The notes under the pieces were generated by a model, which was given only the letters and a program-made list of their open reading frames with translations, was not told where the DNA came from and ran no database searches. Position numbers and translations under genes: made by a program. 64,000 bases of DNA from Xestospongia bergquistia (Eukaryota; Porifera; Demospongiae; Haplosclerida; Petrosiidae). The DNA is taken from assembly GCA_963965975.1 (NCBI GenBank), contig OZ014412.1:6636501-6700500 (forward strand). The letters run 5' to 3'. Below are positions 12,158-32,700 of this stretch, piece after piece. How positions within the stretch are numbered: position 1 is the stretch's first letter; the number at the start of each line of letters is the position of its first letter.

Positions 12158-13481
12158 GTAGAAAGTTGATATCATCAGTGTCAGATGGATGGTATGATAC
12201 TCAAATACTTAATATTTTGTGTATGAGTTTCTGGTATTGAGATACTAGCTTTGGTATAGCAAATTAAAATATACATAATAACCCAAAATAGTACTCATGA
12301 TGACATTTGTGTACATTGGTTGTTATATGGTATTTATATTTATACAAGTATATTTGATTAATGTACTTTTCTTGTATAGAATTGATCTTTAGTGTATTAA
12401 CTATTCTATACAGAATTTTCAAATTATGCTATGCTAACATCTTAACTTTGTTATAATACTTTTGACATTGTCTTCTCTACATTGATTGATTTTTTACTTA
12501 ATTACAAGCATCAGATGTGTTCAACCCAGGATTCAGTAAAGAGAGTATAGAAAGCAATTATTGTGTGTCTTGAAGTTTAACTTTATTTTAAACAATTATA
12601 AGATGATTTCAAATGGTTGTCTTAATGTTATAATCTATGCCTAAATCTGATCATGTAGTAATAGGATCTGAACACTACTGTCAACATTGTTATATCATGT
12701 TGGTATAATAGACTGAGATCCCATTATTAAGTTCCTTTATTTATATATACTTTATCTATTATAATGGAGACACTAATTAGTCAAGATCAATCAAAAATAT
12801 ACCAATATATAAGAACAGCTTATAAACACATCTAACATACTATACTATATAACATAGATATTGTTATTATGTCACTAGATGGTATTCCTCCTTATGATGG
12901 CTATGAAGTGGACGCTATACACCAGAATAATTTATCTTTGAGTATAATTTATGATATTGTAGCATTTGTTGGTCTCATCTTTGTAGCAGTATGTCTTGTA
13001 TTTAATATTGTCTTTAGAAATAAAAAAGTCAGTAACTGGATATTGTACATCATCACTTGATTTTCCCTCCCTCTCTCCCTTCCACCCTCCATCTAATAGA
13101 GTTGTCAAACTTTCCAGTCCTAACTTGAATTATCTCATAATTGTTGGGACTGCTCTCATGTACATATGTGTCTATTTCTATGTACACTCCTCAACAGTAA
13201 TGGATGTACAGACTGCTTTCTGTAATGTAAGATTATCACATAATGATCAGTATTTCTCACTTCTAGATTTGTTCTATAATAAATTATTGTATTGCTTTAC
13301 CTTCAAATTAATGATCCATTCTTAATTTTCACATAGATCCAATTCTGGTTGTTCTTTTTAGGATACACTGTCTGTTTTGCTGTCATTCTTTCCAAAACAT
13401 GGAGAGTCTATTATATCTTTTACAATCCAAAACCTAAAAAGATGGTTAATTACTCAATTACATAATGGTGTCTTAGTCATT

Positions 13482-13518
<37 letters not shown>

Positions 13519-14681
13519 GGCACTAAAAGATTGGTTTTTGTTTGTTCAAGTATTAGTTATAGTATCTATTGATTTGATTATTATTGCCATTGGATCTGCC
13601 ATTCCTCAGTCACGACTGATAGCCACCAGAATAAGAGATACTCAACATCCAGAAGATATAACGGTAAGCTAAATTTTATCTGTTCTCACAAATACTAATA
13701 GTTGTGTCTGTCATTAATTTTTAGTTGTATAAAATTAAACAAATACTGAATATAACAGATATTAGTAGAAGCACTTGATCAAGATTTTTAATTTTGTTAT
13801 TTATAGAATATATGCATGCATATAGCTATCATAGTAATTTACTGAATTTTATTTTGAAAACTTTGATATTGATCTATTTTTAGGATGAAGGTATTTTTGA
13901 AAAAAACTTCATCTTTGTGTGTGCTCAAAGTGGATCACATATTTGGCTAGCAGTCTCTTTTGCATACAAAGCATTGTTACAACTAGTAGGAATATTTATG
14001 GCATTTCATATTCGTCGTATTAAAGTTAAAGCTCTGAATGACTCAAAGGAAATAGCTGTCATTGTCTACATCAACAGTATTATACTTGCATTGTTAGCAG
14101 TGACACAGTTTGCTTTTGAAATTTATCATGATGCATATGCTGCCATGTTTGGACTAGCTCTACTGGTAGATGCAACTCTGTTCTTAGGACTCATGTTCAT
14201 TCCAATGGTAAGACTCATTTCAGTGCCATGTTTTAAAGAACAATTTTATTTATAGAGTTTACTTCTAATTCTTATTAATTTGTAATATCAGCTTTTCTTC
14301 TTAATCTATAGAGACTATAAACCAAGTCATTCCATTTACTCATTTTTTTAATTTCTACAGATGATTAGTTTATATCGTGATCCAACTGGAGAGAATGTCC
14401 TTACTAGTCATAACTTACCTTCTCCTTTTCCAACAAATAACACTATTAGTGAGTCACCTGAGGATACTATCAGTGGTCTACGAGCTAGAATAAAAGAACT
14501 GGAGTCTATGCTGTCCACTAAAGAGGTAAATATATGAAAAAATCATTACAATATATCATACACTAAGAGCTGTTTATTTGTATATATATATAAATGCTGT
14601 GTATTATAGTATAATGTTTTTATCATCTCAAATATATAGCTGGAGTCTGCACCTTCTTTTGAAAAAAAAGTTTGAGATAAG

Positions 14682-14687
14682 AATAAA
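14682..14687 (+). other. polyadenylation signal of locus B
   Basis: AATAAA lies 7 nt after the TGA stop of exon 16. Equivalent signals occur at 25740 (D), 34535 (E), 44451 (F) and 54715 (G). Loci A, C and H have changed bases there. Confidence 0.6.
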
Positions 14688-14841
14688 AGACTGATAATAC
14701 TTATTTGTTGTATATGAGTCCTTCTCATATAATATGTATTTCAGTTATATATTAAATAATATTGTAATTAGTATGTAACATGTGACTTTAGATTGAACAA
14801 AAATCTTAATTCATGAGGACAAAAAGAAAACGAAGAAGTAA

Positions 14842-15099
14842 ATGCATCAAAAAATCAGTTTTGAAGCTTGCCAATTATGTATGTAAATAGAAAAATACAT
14901 ATGAATTCAACATCTAGTAAGTTTTGGTATTGTTTCAATAATTTGGAATAGTTATGACAATAAACTGTTTATGCATCAAAAAATCAGTTTTGAAGCTTGC
15001 CAATTATGTATGTAAATAGAAAAATACATATGAATTCAACATCTAGTAAGTTTTGGTATTGTTTCAATAATTTGGAACAGTTATGACAATAAACTGTTT
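14842..15099. repeat. 129-bp tandem duplication (two units)
   Basis: Units 14842-14970 and 14971-15099 both start ATGCATCAAAAAATCAG and end AATAAACTGTTT, with one clear mismatch (GGAATAG against GGAACAG). The matching spacer after locus D has one shortened unit only, so the duplication is recent. Confidence 0.9.
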
Positions 15100-15217
15100 C
15101 CTGACAAAATGTATATAAAAAGGGCACAGTGGCTAAAATTCTACATATTTTTGGTAGAAAGATTTTTTTAGCAAAAACTTGGTATTTGTACTGGATATTA
15201 AACAATGATGATTATTT

Positions 15218-15475
15218 GTGACCTGATTCGCAATAAGGAACCACTTCTGTCAAAATATTTGTGATATAATTTATGAAAAAGGTCACTGTTAAAACACCTC
15301 ATTGACAAAAAAACAGTTTTGTAAACATACATGCAGTTAACGTAAATTGTTGTGCATATATACCAACTGTATGTACACAAAACTGTTTTTTGAGATGCTT
15401 TAACATTTGTACTTTTTCATAAATCTTATCACAAAAATTTTGTCAGAAGTGGTCCCTTATTGCAAATCAGGTCAC
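15218..15475. mobile_element. foldback MITE, GTGACCTGAT family, copy 2
   Basis: The ends are GTGACCTGATTCGCAATAAG and the inverted match GCAAATCAGGTCAC, with inner inverted AAACAGTTTTG / CAAAACTGTTT. It is almost identical to copy 4 at 25995-26253, having been duplicated along with the spacer rather than independently inserted. Confidence 0.9.
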
Positions 15476-15927
15476 ATTTAAATATCTGATAGGTTTTGAC
15501 AATGAGTGGAATAAAATTAAAAGTATGGTGTTACAATTTTAGGTTTAAATCCATAATATTATTGTTAATGATCCATCAAGTCACATTGTGAGCCTGTGAA
15601 TATTGACATTTGACCAAGATGGCACATGCATTAGTTCCACACTCCTCAACTGTGACTAGAAAGTTAAATTAATGCTATTTAATTTAGTGAAATTTTAGAG
15701 ATTTACAGAAACTTCATGAATTGCAAAAAAGTCAGATTTTTTCATATAAAATTAAGTTCTCAAAATCTTCATGTGGAAAGCAAAAGTTCACAAATCCATG
15801 AACTTTTTTCATGATCTGTTGTTAATTTACTATTAATAACCATACCATTCGTCACTTCCTATCACATGACAATTACAACTACTCTGACGTTTTCGCCGCA
15901 CATGGGGCACGGAGGTTGAGGACGAGA

Positions 15928-15936
15928 TATAAAAAG
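15928..15936 (+). promoter_or_regulatory. TATA box in front of locus C
   Basis: TATAAAAAG lies 30 bp before the ATG at 15966, in sequence nearly identical to the region upstream of locus E, including TCTGACGTTTTCGCC about 40 bp further up. The promoter looks intact although the gene behind it is wrecked. Confidence 0.55.
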
Positions 15937-15965
15937 GCCGTTTGGTATGCACAACTATATCGACA

Positions 15966-18043
15966 ATGCTATCGTATCTTGTTATTTGCCTGCTCTGCTC
16001 CCTGATCCATCTCTCTGCTTGTACTCGCAGTGGTAATGAAGATAAAATACCTCTCCACTAATAATCATAATAATCATACATAGGTATAGAATCCTACGAA
16101 TATATATTTATTAAAATATTGGACACTTCCTTTCTCCCTCATATAAAGCATTGTTACAACTAGTAGCAATATTTATGGCATTTCATATTCATCGTGTTAA
16201 AATTAAAGCTCTCAATGACTCAACACAGCAAAAAACACAAGGTTAAAACTACCTGCATTGGTTGTATCAACTACAATACAAATTGGTTATATTAACTTAC
16301 ATGTAATTGAAGTGACATTCCTGGGTAACTTAACTAAAATGGGTTAATATAACTAAGTTGGTTGAAGCTACCATGTTGACTGACTGTTACTATAACTAGT
16401 TTAACACCAGAATAACAATGTAATCTAGTTACTAAACAAATTGGTAAAAGGAAGAAAAAGCAATATTAGTTTATATAACATAGTGTTTTAGATAAATATA
16501 AGTCAAACCATCTGTTAGTTTATATAAATATGACCACGATAAACATTGTAATTAAATAAATCAGATATTAATGACTGGTGTGAAGAAACAGAAATGACAT
16601 AGGTATAATAATGCACTTAAAATAGAATTTTGTCATTTCAACCCTTAATCGTCCTCGTTACCAGAATCTCATCAAGTTGATGTAAGCCCAATATTGAGTT
16701 ACCATAAAGCCAAAAACTCGTCCAACTTAATATGTGAAAAGTCAACTAGAAGCCAAAAGTAGTCTTTGTAATTTATATCTAATAACTGAAATTATGAGGG
16801 AGAGGTGGATACTGTTTCAACTAACTAGGTTAATTAAGTTGAAATAGTATCTGCTTATAGCTTCAATTGAAGCCATGATTCGACTACTATAGCAAAGTGG
16901 ATGTAAAAGCAATGTGGTTGTAGATGTAACTAGTTCACTTCATGATCATTCTTATTGAGTTACACTTGTATTGGCCTTGTAGGAACTTTGAATTGGGCTT
17001 AGATCATATTGATGTAACTATAGTTAAAATGACAACATGCTTTTTTTCAATGTGACTATCAAAATAAAGTACATTACATGATGAAACCAAACAAAGAAGC
17101 ATGTCACCACCAATGATTTACATTAACAAACCTATTTCGCTAGTCATGATAACCACAACATATGTTAGAATCAAACCTATTAAGTGTTACAGTAACCACA
17201 GTGCATGAAGTTAAAGTAACAGCAATTGTTACATCAACTACTTATGTCAGATGTTACTTTAACTATAGGTGTGGGTTATAATCACCAATACATTTGACAG
17301 TTGCTTTAACTATAATTTTCATTGGGTTATTTTAACCAAAGACATGGGTTACCTGAGTTGCAGGTGTTTTGACCCAAAAGTATGGTTTCAACCCATCACT
17401 TTTTACTGTGAAAGGAAATATAGCTGCCATTATCTACATCAACAGTATTATACTTGCAGTGTTAGCAGTGACACAGTTTGCTCTTGAAAATTATCATAAT
17501 GCGTATGCTGCCATGTTTGGACTAGCTCTACTGGTAGATGCAACTATGTTCCTAGGACTCATGTTCATTCCAAAGGTAAGACTCATTTCCATTCTAACTT
17601 TAATTTTATTGTCATGATCATTTTAAAGCAAGATTTTAATTAAATAGTTTATCTCTTAATCCTCTTATTAATTAGCCATTTCAGCTCTTCTTCTTAATCT
17701 ATAGAAACTATAAATCATAACATTCTATTTACTTCTGACTTTTCTTTCTAAGGATGGTTCGTTTATATCATGATCCAACTGGAGAGAATGTCCTTAGTCA
17801 TTATTTATCTTCTTCACATCCAACAAATAACACTGTTAGTGAGTCACCTGAGGAGTGGTCTATGAGCTAGAATAAAAGAGCTGGAGTCTATACTCTCCAC
17901 TAAAGAGGTAATTATATGAAAAAATCATTACTGTAACATAATATCATACACTAAGAGCTGTTTATTTGTACATATATAAATGCTGTGTAATATACTATAA
18001 TGATATTATCATCTCAAATATATAGCTGAAGTCTATAACTTAA
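15966..18043 (+). pseudogene. locus C: hybrid, deleted GABA-B-like receptor pseudogene
   Basis: Exon 1 starts at an intact ATG (15966) but stops matching after CTCTCCACT (16059). A short end of exon 2 plus intron 2 of E type follows (about 16082-16140), then jumps directly into exon 14 at ATAAAGCATTGTTAC (16141). Exon 14 is split at 16223/17411 by a 1.2-kb insertion and resumes to 17575. The exon 15 remnant (17754-17907) has an altered acceptor (CTAAGG for CTACAG), a lost ACT codon and an 8-nt deletion that shifts the frame into TAG. Exon 16 is at 18026-18043. Exons 3-13 are missing. The 5' part matches locus E and the 3' part locus A, so the locus is a recombination scar. No receptor can be made. 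Confidence 0.92.
16224..17410. mobile_element. 1.19-kb inverted-repeat element inserted in exon 14 of locus C
   Basis: It is bounded by CACAGCAAAAAACACAAGGT and the inverted ACCCATCACTTTTTACTGTG, that is CACAGYAAAAA ends in both directions. The exon text on either side (GACTCAA and AAAGGAAAT) joins to the uninterrupted exon of the paralogues, with AA as the possible target duplication. The interior is AT-rich, has repeated GGTTA / TTTAACTAT words and shows no long ORF. Its ends resemble those of the smaller CACTGTAAAA MITEs elsewhere in the window. Confidence 0.85.
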
Positions 18044-18359
18044 TTTGATAAAGAAGTTTGAACTGAGAACAAAAGACTGATGTAATACTTATTTGTTGTA
18101 TATGTGTCTTTCTCATATAATATATGTAATTTTGTAATTATTATGTAACATGTGACTTTATAAATTGAACAAGGAAAGGTAACTTTTACGTCAATGAAAC
18201 TCCAGAGAGTATACGAATTTAATTTACGGAACATGCATATATAAAAGCCTTCTCGCATACCAGACCCAAACGAAAGACGTCTCAATGATAGCATAGGGCT
18301 GGATCTAGCTTGTGAGACTATTTTGATGCACTGTAACTGTCTATATACGCACTGTGAAA
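18044..18359. promoter_or_regulatory. spacer C-D with predicted promoter of locus D
   Basis: After the C remnant, from about 18166 the text matches the promoter of locus B. A CRE-like TTTTACGTCAATG sits near 18183-18196 and TATATAAAAG at 18238-18247, about 120 bp before the ATG at 18360. Confidence 0.55.
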
Positions 18360-25733
<7,374 letters not shown>

Positions 25734-26743
25734 GATAAGAATAAAAGACTGATAATACTTATTTGTTGTATATGAGTCCTTCTCATATAATATGTATTTC
25801 AGTTATATATTTAATAATATTGTAATTAGTATGTAACATGTGACTTTAGATTGAACAAAAATCTTAATTCATGAGGACAAAAAGGAAACGAAGGAGAAAA
25901 TGCATCAAAATATCAGTTTTGAAGCTTGCCAATTATGTATGTAAATAGAAAATACATATGAATTCAACATCTAGTAAGTTTATGATGATTATTTGTGACC
26001 TGATTCGCAATAAGGAACCACTTCTGTCAAAATATTTGTGATATGATTTATGAAAAAGGTCACTATTAAAACACCTCATTGACAAAAAAAACAGTTTTGT
26101 AAACATACATGCAGTTAACGTAAATTGTTGTGCATATATACCAACTGTATGTACACAAAACTGTTTTTTGAGATGCTTTAACATTTGTACTTTTTCATAA
26201 ATCTTATCACAAAAATTTTGTCAGAAGTGGTCCCTTATTGCAAATCAGGTCACATTTAAATATCTGATAGGTTTTGACAATAAGTGGAGTAAAATTAAAA
26301 GTATGGTGTTACAATTTTAGGTTTAAATCCATAATATTATTGTTAATGATCCATCAAGTCACATTGTGAGCCTGTGAATATTGACATTTGACCAAGATGG
26401 CACATGCATTAGTTCCACACTCCTCAACTGTGACTAGAAAGTTAAATTAATGCTATTTAATTTAGTGAAATTTTAGAGATTTACAGAAAGTTCATGAATT
26501 GCAAGAAAATCAGATTTTTTGATATAAAATTAAGTTCTCAAAATCTTCATGTGGAAAGCAAAAGTTCACAAATCCATGAACTTTTTTCATGATCTGTTGT
26601 TAATTTACTATTAATAACCATACCATTCGTCACTTCCTATCACATGACAATTACAACTACTCTGACGTTTTCGCCGCATGTGGGGCACGGAGGTTGAGGA
26701 CGAGATATAAAAAGGCCGTTTGGTATACACAGCTATATCGACA
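25734..26743. other. spacer between loci D and E, including promoter of E
   Basis: It holds the AATAAA at 25740-25745, a foldback MITE, and a promoter-like end with TGACGT at 26663-26668 and TATAAAAAG at 26706-26714, 38 bp before the ATG. It is nearly identical to the spacer before locus C. Confidence 0.75.
25995..26253. mobile_element. foldback MITE, GTGACCTGAT family, copy 4
   Basis: The ends GTGACCTGATTCGCAATAAG and GCAAATCAGGTCAC are inverted, with inner AAACAGTTTTG / CAAAACTGTTT. It matches copy 2 almost throughout. Confidence 0.9.
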
Positions 26744-29700
26744 ATGCTATCGTATCTTGTTATTTGCCTGCTCTGCTCCCTGATCCATCTCTCTGCTTGT
26801 ACTCGCAGTGGTAATGAAGATAAAATACCTCTCCACTTTGCATATATTACTACAAAAACTGGAGGTTTCGTTGCAAGTGGAGGTATACCAATTGTAGATT
26901 GGTCATTGGAGATGATCAATGAACGTGACGACATTTTGCAGAATTATACACTAAATTATACAGAGATATTGGATTCAAAAGTAAATACAATACTATTATG
27001 GAGATTTCTGTGTTTGTATATAGTATATATATATAGATATATATATAATTATATATATATATATATATATATTATACATTGCTAACTCAACTCTTTATGA
27101 TAAAGTATGTATCATAAATGTATATATATATATATAATGTGCGTATATATTGCTAACTCAACCATGCACTTTAGAATATAATCTCTTTCTTACAGTGTGA
27201 TCATACTGCATCTTTAGATGCTTTCTTTGAACTGTTTTGGCAAAGTAATACAACTTATGTAGCATTACTAGGATGTGGTTGCTCACAAGCAACTATCCCT
27301 GTAGCAGAAACCACCCATTACTGGAATATACCACAGGTATAGAATCCTTTGTTTGTATATATTTATTAAAACAATGGCCATTTTCTTTTTCCCTCTTAGA
27401 TTGCTTCTGCAGCAGCTGCTAATATTCTAAATGATCGTAAACGATTCAGAAGCTTTTTTAGAGTACTTCCTTCTTATTATTATATTCCAGCATCATTATC
27501 ACAATTACTGAAAGAATTTGGGTGGAGAAAGATGGCTGTCATTACTCAGGAAGAGGCCCTATTTCAAGCAGTAAGTCAGTTATATGTTAAATGATATGTT
27601 TGTTCTAAAGTTACCTTTTTGGAGAATGCATATAGTCAAAATATGTCAGAATGTTGACAAATATTATATTACATTACTTTCATTTCATACTTTGTAGTAA
27701 GAGTTAATTCACTGTTAGGTTGATTTAACCAATATATGGAATATATGGTTATACAAATAGCAAATTGTAAACTGAAAGTAACAATAATACGTTTTGATTA
27801 CAATTGGATTTGACTATTTACAAAAGGATTTTTTCTAAAAACATTACTAGTTCTAAAATTTTGTAAACAGTTTGTATCATACAATCTGTATAACTATAAT
27901 ATATTGGTTAAAACTACCTGTAACCAATGAGTTTTTACAGTGAATTCGTTCTCTCACATGTATGCATCTTTCCTTACTCTCACAGTATTATTTTTCTCTG
28001 TCTCTTTCCATCTTAGATTACCAATGGTCTCAAAGTCATTTTTGATTTGGAGAATTGGTTACTAGATTCATCAGTGACTTTTAAAACAAGAGTAAATACC
28101 TTTCCATATAATACTATATTTGAAAAAGTAAGTAATTATTTAATTACTGTCAATTAAGTAAGCTAATTTATTTATTTGTACATGTCAATGTATCAATTTT
28201 TGTCTTAGATAATCACAGGAAAGTATAGGATTATTTATATCAATACATATGATATATATGCTGTCAACATTTTGTGTGAAGTGAGTAACAAAAGACATCA
28301 TCACTATAATTAATGATAGATGCCTACTAAGTACTAGTATTAAACAAAAAGGCAATTCCAATATATACTACGCAGTAGATGGATGAATGAATAGATAATA
28401 AAATTAAGATACAATGGAAACTCTTGACTATAGGAATGAACAATTATCATTTTAGTCATCACTATAATCTGTGTATTATATATAAATGTATTTATTATTA
28501 TAAACACTACTCATTCTTTGGCCAGTCTACCTGGCTAGGGCCTACTCAAAACATTACAAAACTGAATTACAAACATAACACATTTCCTATTTGCTACTAC
28601 AGGCCTACCACAGAAATATGTATGCTCCTTCCTATGTCTGGATGTTACCAATGTGGTTTAATGTGGGCTGGTGGAATAATACAGTTTACTCATCCTGTAC
28701 AACAGAGAACATGATGACAGTTGTTAATGGTACTTTAGGTACTATACCTCATGGATTTTTTGTTATGGATAACAAAACAAGAAAAGCAATCTCTGGGCTG
28801 GTAAGAAATATTTAGTTATATGGTTAGAGTTAGTATTAGTTTCTTGTTGAAGCACAATGTTCTGAGTTAGGATTTTAGATGTAGCTTTGAGAAAGGACAT
28901 GAACAGCTATAGTGTTCTTACTAATGTCGTTACTTTTAGGGATGATAGTATTGTGATAGGTGTTCTTGTTGTTCTCTGTAATATATATAACATTTGGTAA
29001 TAATTTAACTTTTTGATAGCATATTTGTATGACAACTTATACAGACTGCAACTCAAGTACAAACTGAATCATATAGAATTGTCATATTTTATAGACAATG
29101 CATGTATGTATTTAAAAGTAAAAGATTAAGTACTTAGACTTTGTAAAACAGGTGACAGTTTATTTTGGGCTGTAGTTAAAACCTTCGCTTGACTAATAAG
29201 CTCTGATTTACATGATATAACAATTACATACATGCCCTTTATAGAGAAGTCATATATCGTTTAATTATAACTATTATGTAGTTCCATAGTGATTAGTAAT
29301 CAAAACAGCATATGTTGTTGATACTATATTATAACTTTCCCTCCACCAACTCACTGCTCTAATCTTCCTCTGCCTCCTCCTCCATTATCTCTTCACTCCA
29401 ACCTTCTCTATCTTGACCTATCTACTCCAATCTTCATTTTAATGCATGCAGTATTTTTCTCAAATTAAATAATCTCTGTTAGCTCTTTCTTCTATTGATT
29501 GTCCTGATCTTATCTGCATTGTGTAATCTTGGCCTTTCAAATCTTGATTTAGTACTCAATAACTAGTTTTAATTTCAACATGATCATAATCATCATGATG
29601 ATGGCATTATTGTCTACATAAAATCATATTTGATTGTTTCTGAAGTATACTTTTCTTCTGAAATCGAACCCTTCTCTCTGTTAAACTATGACACTGTTTA

Positions 29701-32700
29701 CTCACAATTTGCAATTACTATTGCCTGTCTTCATCTCAAGAGACAAGCTAGACGCACTCTCATCTCTTAATACCACCATTCTATTAAACTTTGTACTAGT
29801 AAGTGATTTTAACATCAATTATTTCCATACTTCATTCTTAAAACTATTTTATCTGACTCTTTTAATCTTACACAAATTATTAAAAGCTCACTCATTTTCC
29901 TGGTACTTCATCCACTATCTGTCTTGTTTTCCTCCCATCTAATATAGTTACATTTTTATGTTATATCCTCCCTCCTTTATCTTCCTTAGATCATGAATTC
30001 TATTATCCCAGCAAATTTGTTTATCCATCAACCAACTCTTCTTCCTTCTGGATTAACCACTCCTATATACTTTAACTATGTCCAAACTAGTAACATTCTT
30101 CTGCTCTCCTAAACAAAGTGTTTTTTCTGCAGTTTCTCTTTGGGCTAATTATCATTACAATGAAACCTTGCTTACCTCACAATTCTCAAATCAAAATTCT
30201 TTTCACCTTATCCACTTCTCCTTTATATTGATCATTCTGGTCTGCTGTTAAATGTTTTCGGTACAAATCTATGTCCATTCCTTGTTTTTTTTCACAATAA
30301 CATTCCTATTGCTACATCTTCTAAAACTGATATCATGACTCTACTTTTCTTGTTTAAATCAGTCAACTGTTCATCTCTCTTCTCCTTTAGATTGTCTTAT
30401 CTCTAGCATTTCTAGTGACACTGCCTCTGTCTTGATGATATCTCTACCATTATGCCCCTCAACCATGATCCCAGAATTTCACTTCCTCTTTCTCATCTTG
30501 AAGTCCTCTCTACCAACAGGTGTACTCATCCTAGATCACCTAACTAATACCACTTATTGTGTCCACTGAGATATCAGTTCATATTTGAGTAATACATGTA
30601 TGTTTGGTACTCATGAGTATAAAATATTTCTGTATGTTAGCAAACCCAATGTCCTTGTTAAAATGACAGGAAAACAGGCACTGTACTTTTAATAAAAATT
30701 CCTTAATCAATACCTTTTTTCTCTTTGGTCATTTCTCACTGCTAGTAACATTATTGTTAATAACATCTCTCCCTGTAGACACCACAGCAGTTTTTAGACA
30801 ACTATACTGCTCTACTTGAAGAGCCAAGATACAAATCTCAAAATTTGACTAGGATCAGTGCTATAGGATTGGCCCATGAGGGAATATGGTCATTAGCTAT
30901 TGGACTTGACAATGCAGTGAAACGGATAGCTATGGGAAATGACAGTGGATGTGAGGAATTACCAGGAGATTTGGTACCTTTAGAGGAGTTTGATTATACT
31001 AATGAAAGAGTGGGCTGTATTCTAAAACAAGGTTTTGCTGAAGTTAATTTTCTTGGAATTACTGTGAGTTGCCCTATTTTCCTTGTATATTAAACAAGGA
31101 GTAGATTTTCAAGGTATATATTTATTGTAAAATCACTCCTAGTTTGTTATAGTCTTAAGAGTTTATATGTCATGTTCTGTGGTTACTATAACACATGTTA
31201 ATCTTTAATATTAGGGTCCTGTTTATTTTAATGCAAATGGAAGTCGTCCTGACAATATTCATGATGTCAAACAGTATAGAATATCTGGTGGTAAGTATAT
31301 AACAACAACTAGTAAAATTTTGAATTCATCCTCTTGTAGACACAGTCAGTCTTAATACAATAGCTTATGTAAAAATTGCTAATAAGAGTAATTTCACTTT
31401 CAAAATGGGTGAATCTAATGCACGGATTTGGAAAGGTACAAATTAATATCATAATAATATTGATGCTAGATGGATAGTGATATTACAGCATAAAAGATTT
31501 AAGAAGTACCTTAAGGCAATGAGTACAAATAACAGCAGTAAAGAGAGTATAGACATGGTTGTGTAAAATGGTATATCTGTAAAAGTTAATTGGTTGATTT
31601 AACCAATATGTGTTTATACAGGATGCATGTATGTAGCAAATTGTTTGATGCAAACTGAAAATAAACATCGCAATATTTTCATTCCATACCTATTCAACTT
31701 ACTAAATCTGATAACATGTTAGGAGTAAAAAGAATGTGATGTTTATACTTTAACTTTGCTTTAATAATTTGCTACGTAATGCATCCTGTATAAACATATA
31801 TTGGTTGAAACAAGAAATTGATTTTTACAGTTAAATATATATAAATGTTGGATATAACAAACTTAATTTTTAACAAATTATATTATGTCTATCTAAATAT
31901 ATATTGTAATAGCACATGAACACTATTATCTCTGCTATTACTTTGCTTTAAAAGACACATCCTAATATACTATACAGCTACATCTTATTACTATTATTAT
32001 GTCACTAGATGGTACTCCTCCTTATGATGGTTATGAAGTGGACACTATACACCAGAGTCATCTATTACAATTTTAATGCAATTTTAACGTAATTTTAATC
32101 CATTCTTAATACATCTTTAAGACAATGTTAACACAGTTTTAATGCAATTTTAATGCATTCTTTATACAACTTTAACACAATGTTAATGCAATCTTAACAC
32201 GGTTTTAATGCAATTTTAGCATAATTTTAACACAATGTTAATGCAGTTTTAACACAATTTTAATGCAATTTTAACACAATTTTAATGCAATGTTGACGCA
32301 TTTTTAACACAATTTTAATACAATTTTAATGCAATTTTAACACAGTTTTAATGCAATTTTAACGCAATTTTAATGCATTCTTTATACAACTTTAACACAA
32401 TGTTAAGGCAATCTTAACACAGTTTTAATGCAATTTTAGTGTAATTTTAATATAAAAAATTCAATTTTAGCACAATTTTAACACAACTTTCACACAGTTA
32501 TAACATGATTTTAATACAATTTTAATGCAATTTTAACACAGTTTTAATGCAATTTTAACACAATTTTAATGCATTATTTATACAACTCTAACACAATGTT
32601 AATGCAATCTTAACACAGTTTTAATGCAATTTTAAGACAATTTTAATGTAATATTACTATATAATCTACAATATACTGTTATTATGTCACTAGATGGTAC

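Larger units (their letters stand above)
5333..14675 (+). pseudogene. locus B: GABA-B-like receptor with internal duplication and frameshift
   Basis: All 16 family exons are present: 5333-5569, 7535-7675, 7726-7896, 8074-8184, 8284-8355, 8567-8764, 10206-10490, 10644-10719, 10769-10867, 12879-13027, 13100-13226, 13337-13444, 13520-13663, 13884-14207, 14361-14525 and 14640-14675. The ATG at 5333 begins a signal peptide (MLPYFLICLLYSLLHLSAG) as in locus D. Two faults are seen. First, between exons 9 and 10 lie a truncated second exon 6 (11204-11338), a second exon 7 (11585-11869), a 19-nt exon 8 stump (11991-12009) and a second exon 9 (12059-12157). Second, exon 10 ends with six A instead of five before GTCAGT. 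That shifts exon 11 and brings a TAA at 13121-13123, leaving about 520 residues: VFT plus TM1. Downstream exons 11-16 are still open if the frame is ignored. It could be a pseudogene, a single-pass receptor fragment, or an assembly error in an A-run. Confidence 0.8.
14676..15965. other. spacer between loci B and C
   Basis: It holds the 3' UTR of B, a 129-bp tandem duplication, a foldback MITE and the promoter of C. Most of it is near-identical to 25734-26743 between loci D and E, apart from the extra repeat unit. No gene is seen. Confidence 0.75.

Noticed and set aside
31340..31435. Frameshift in exon 9 of E because it is 96 nt, not 99
   Set aside because: Exactly one codon is missing and the frame is preserved.
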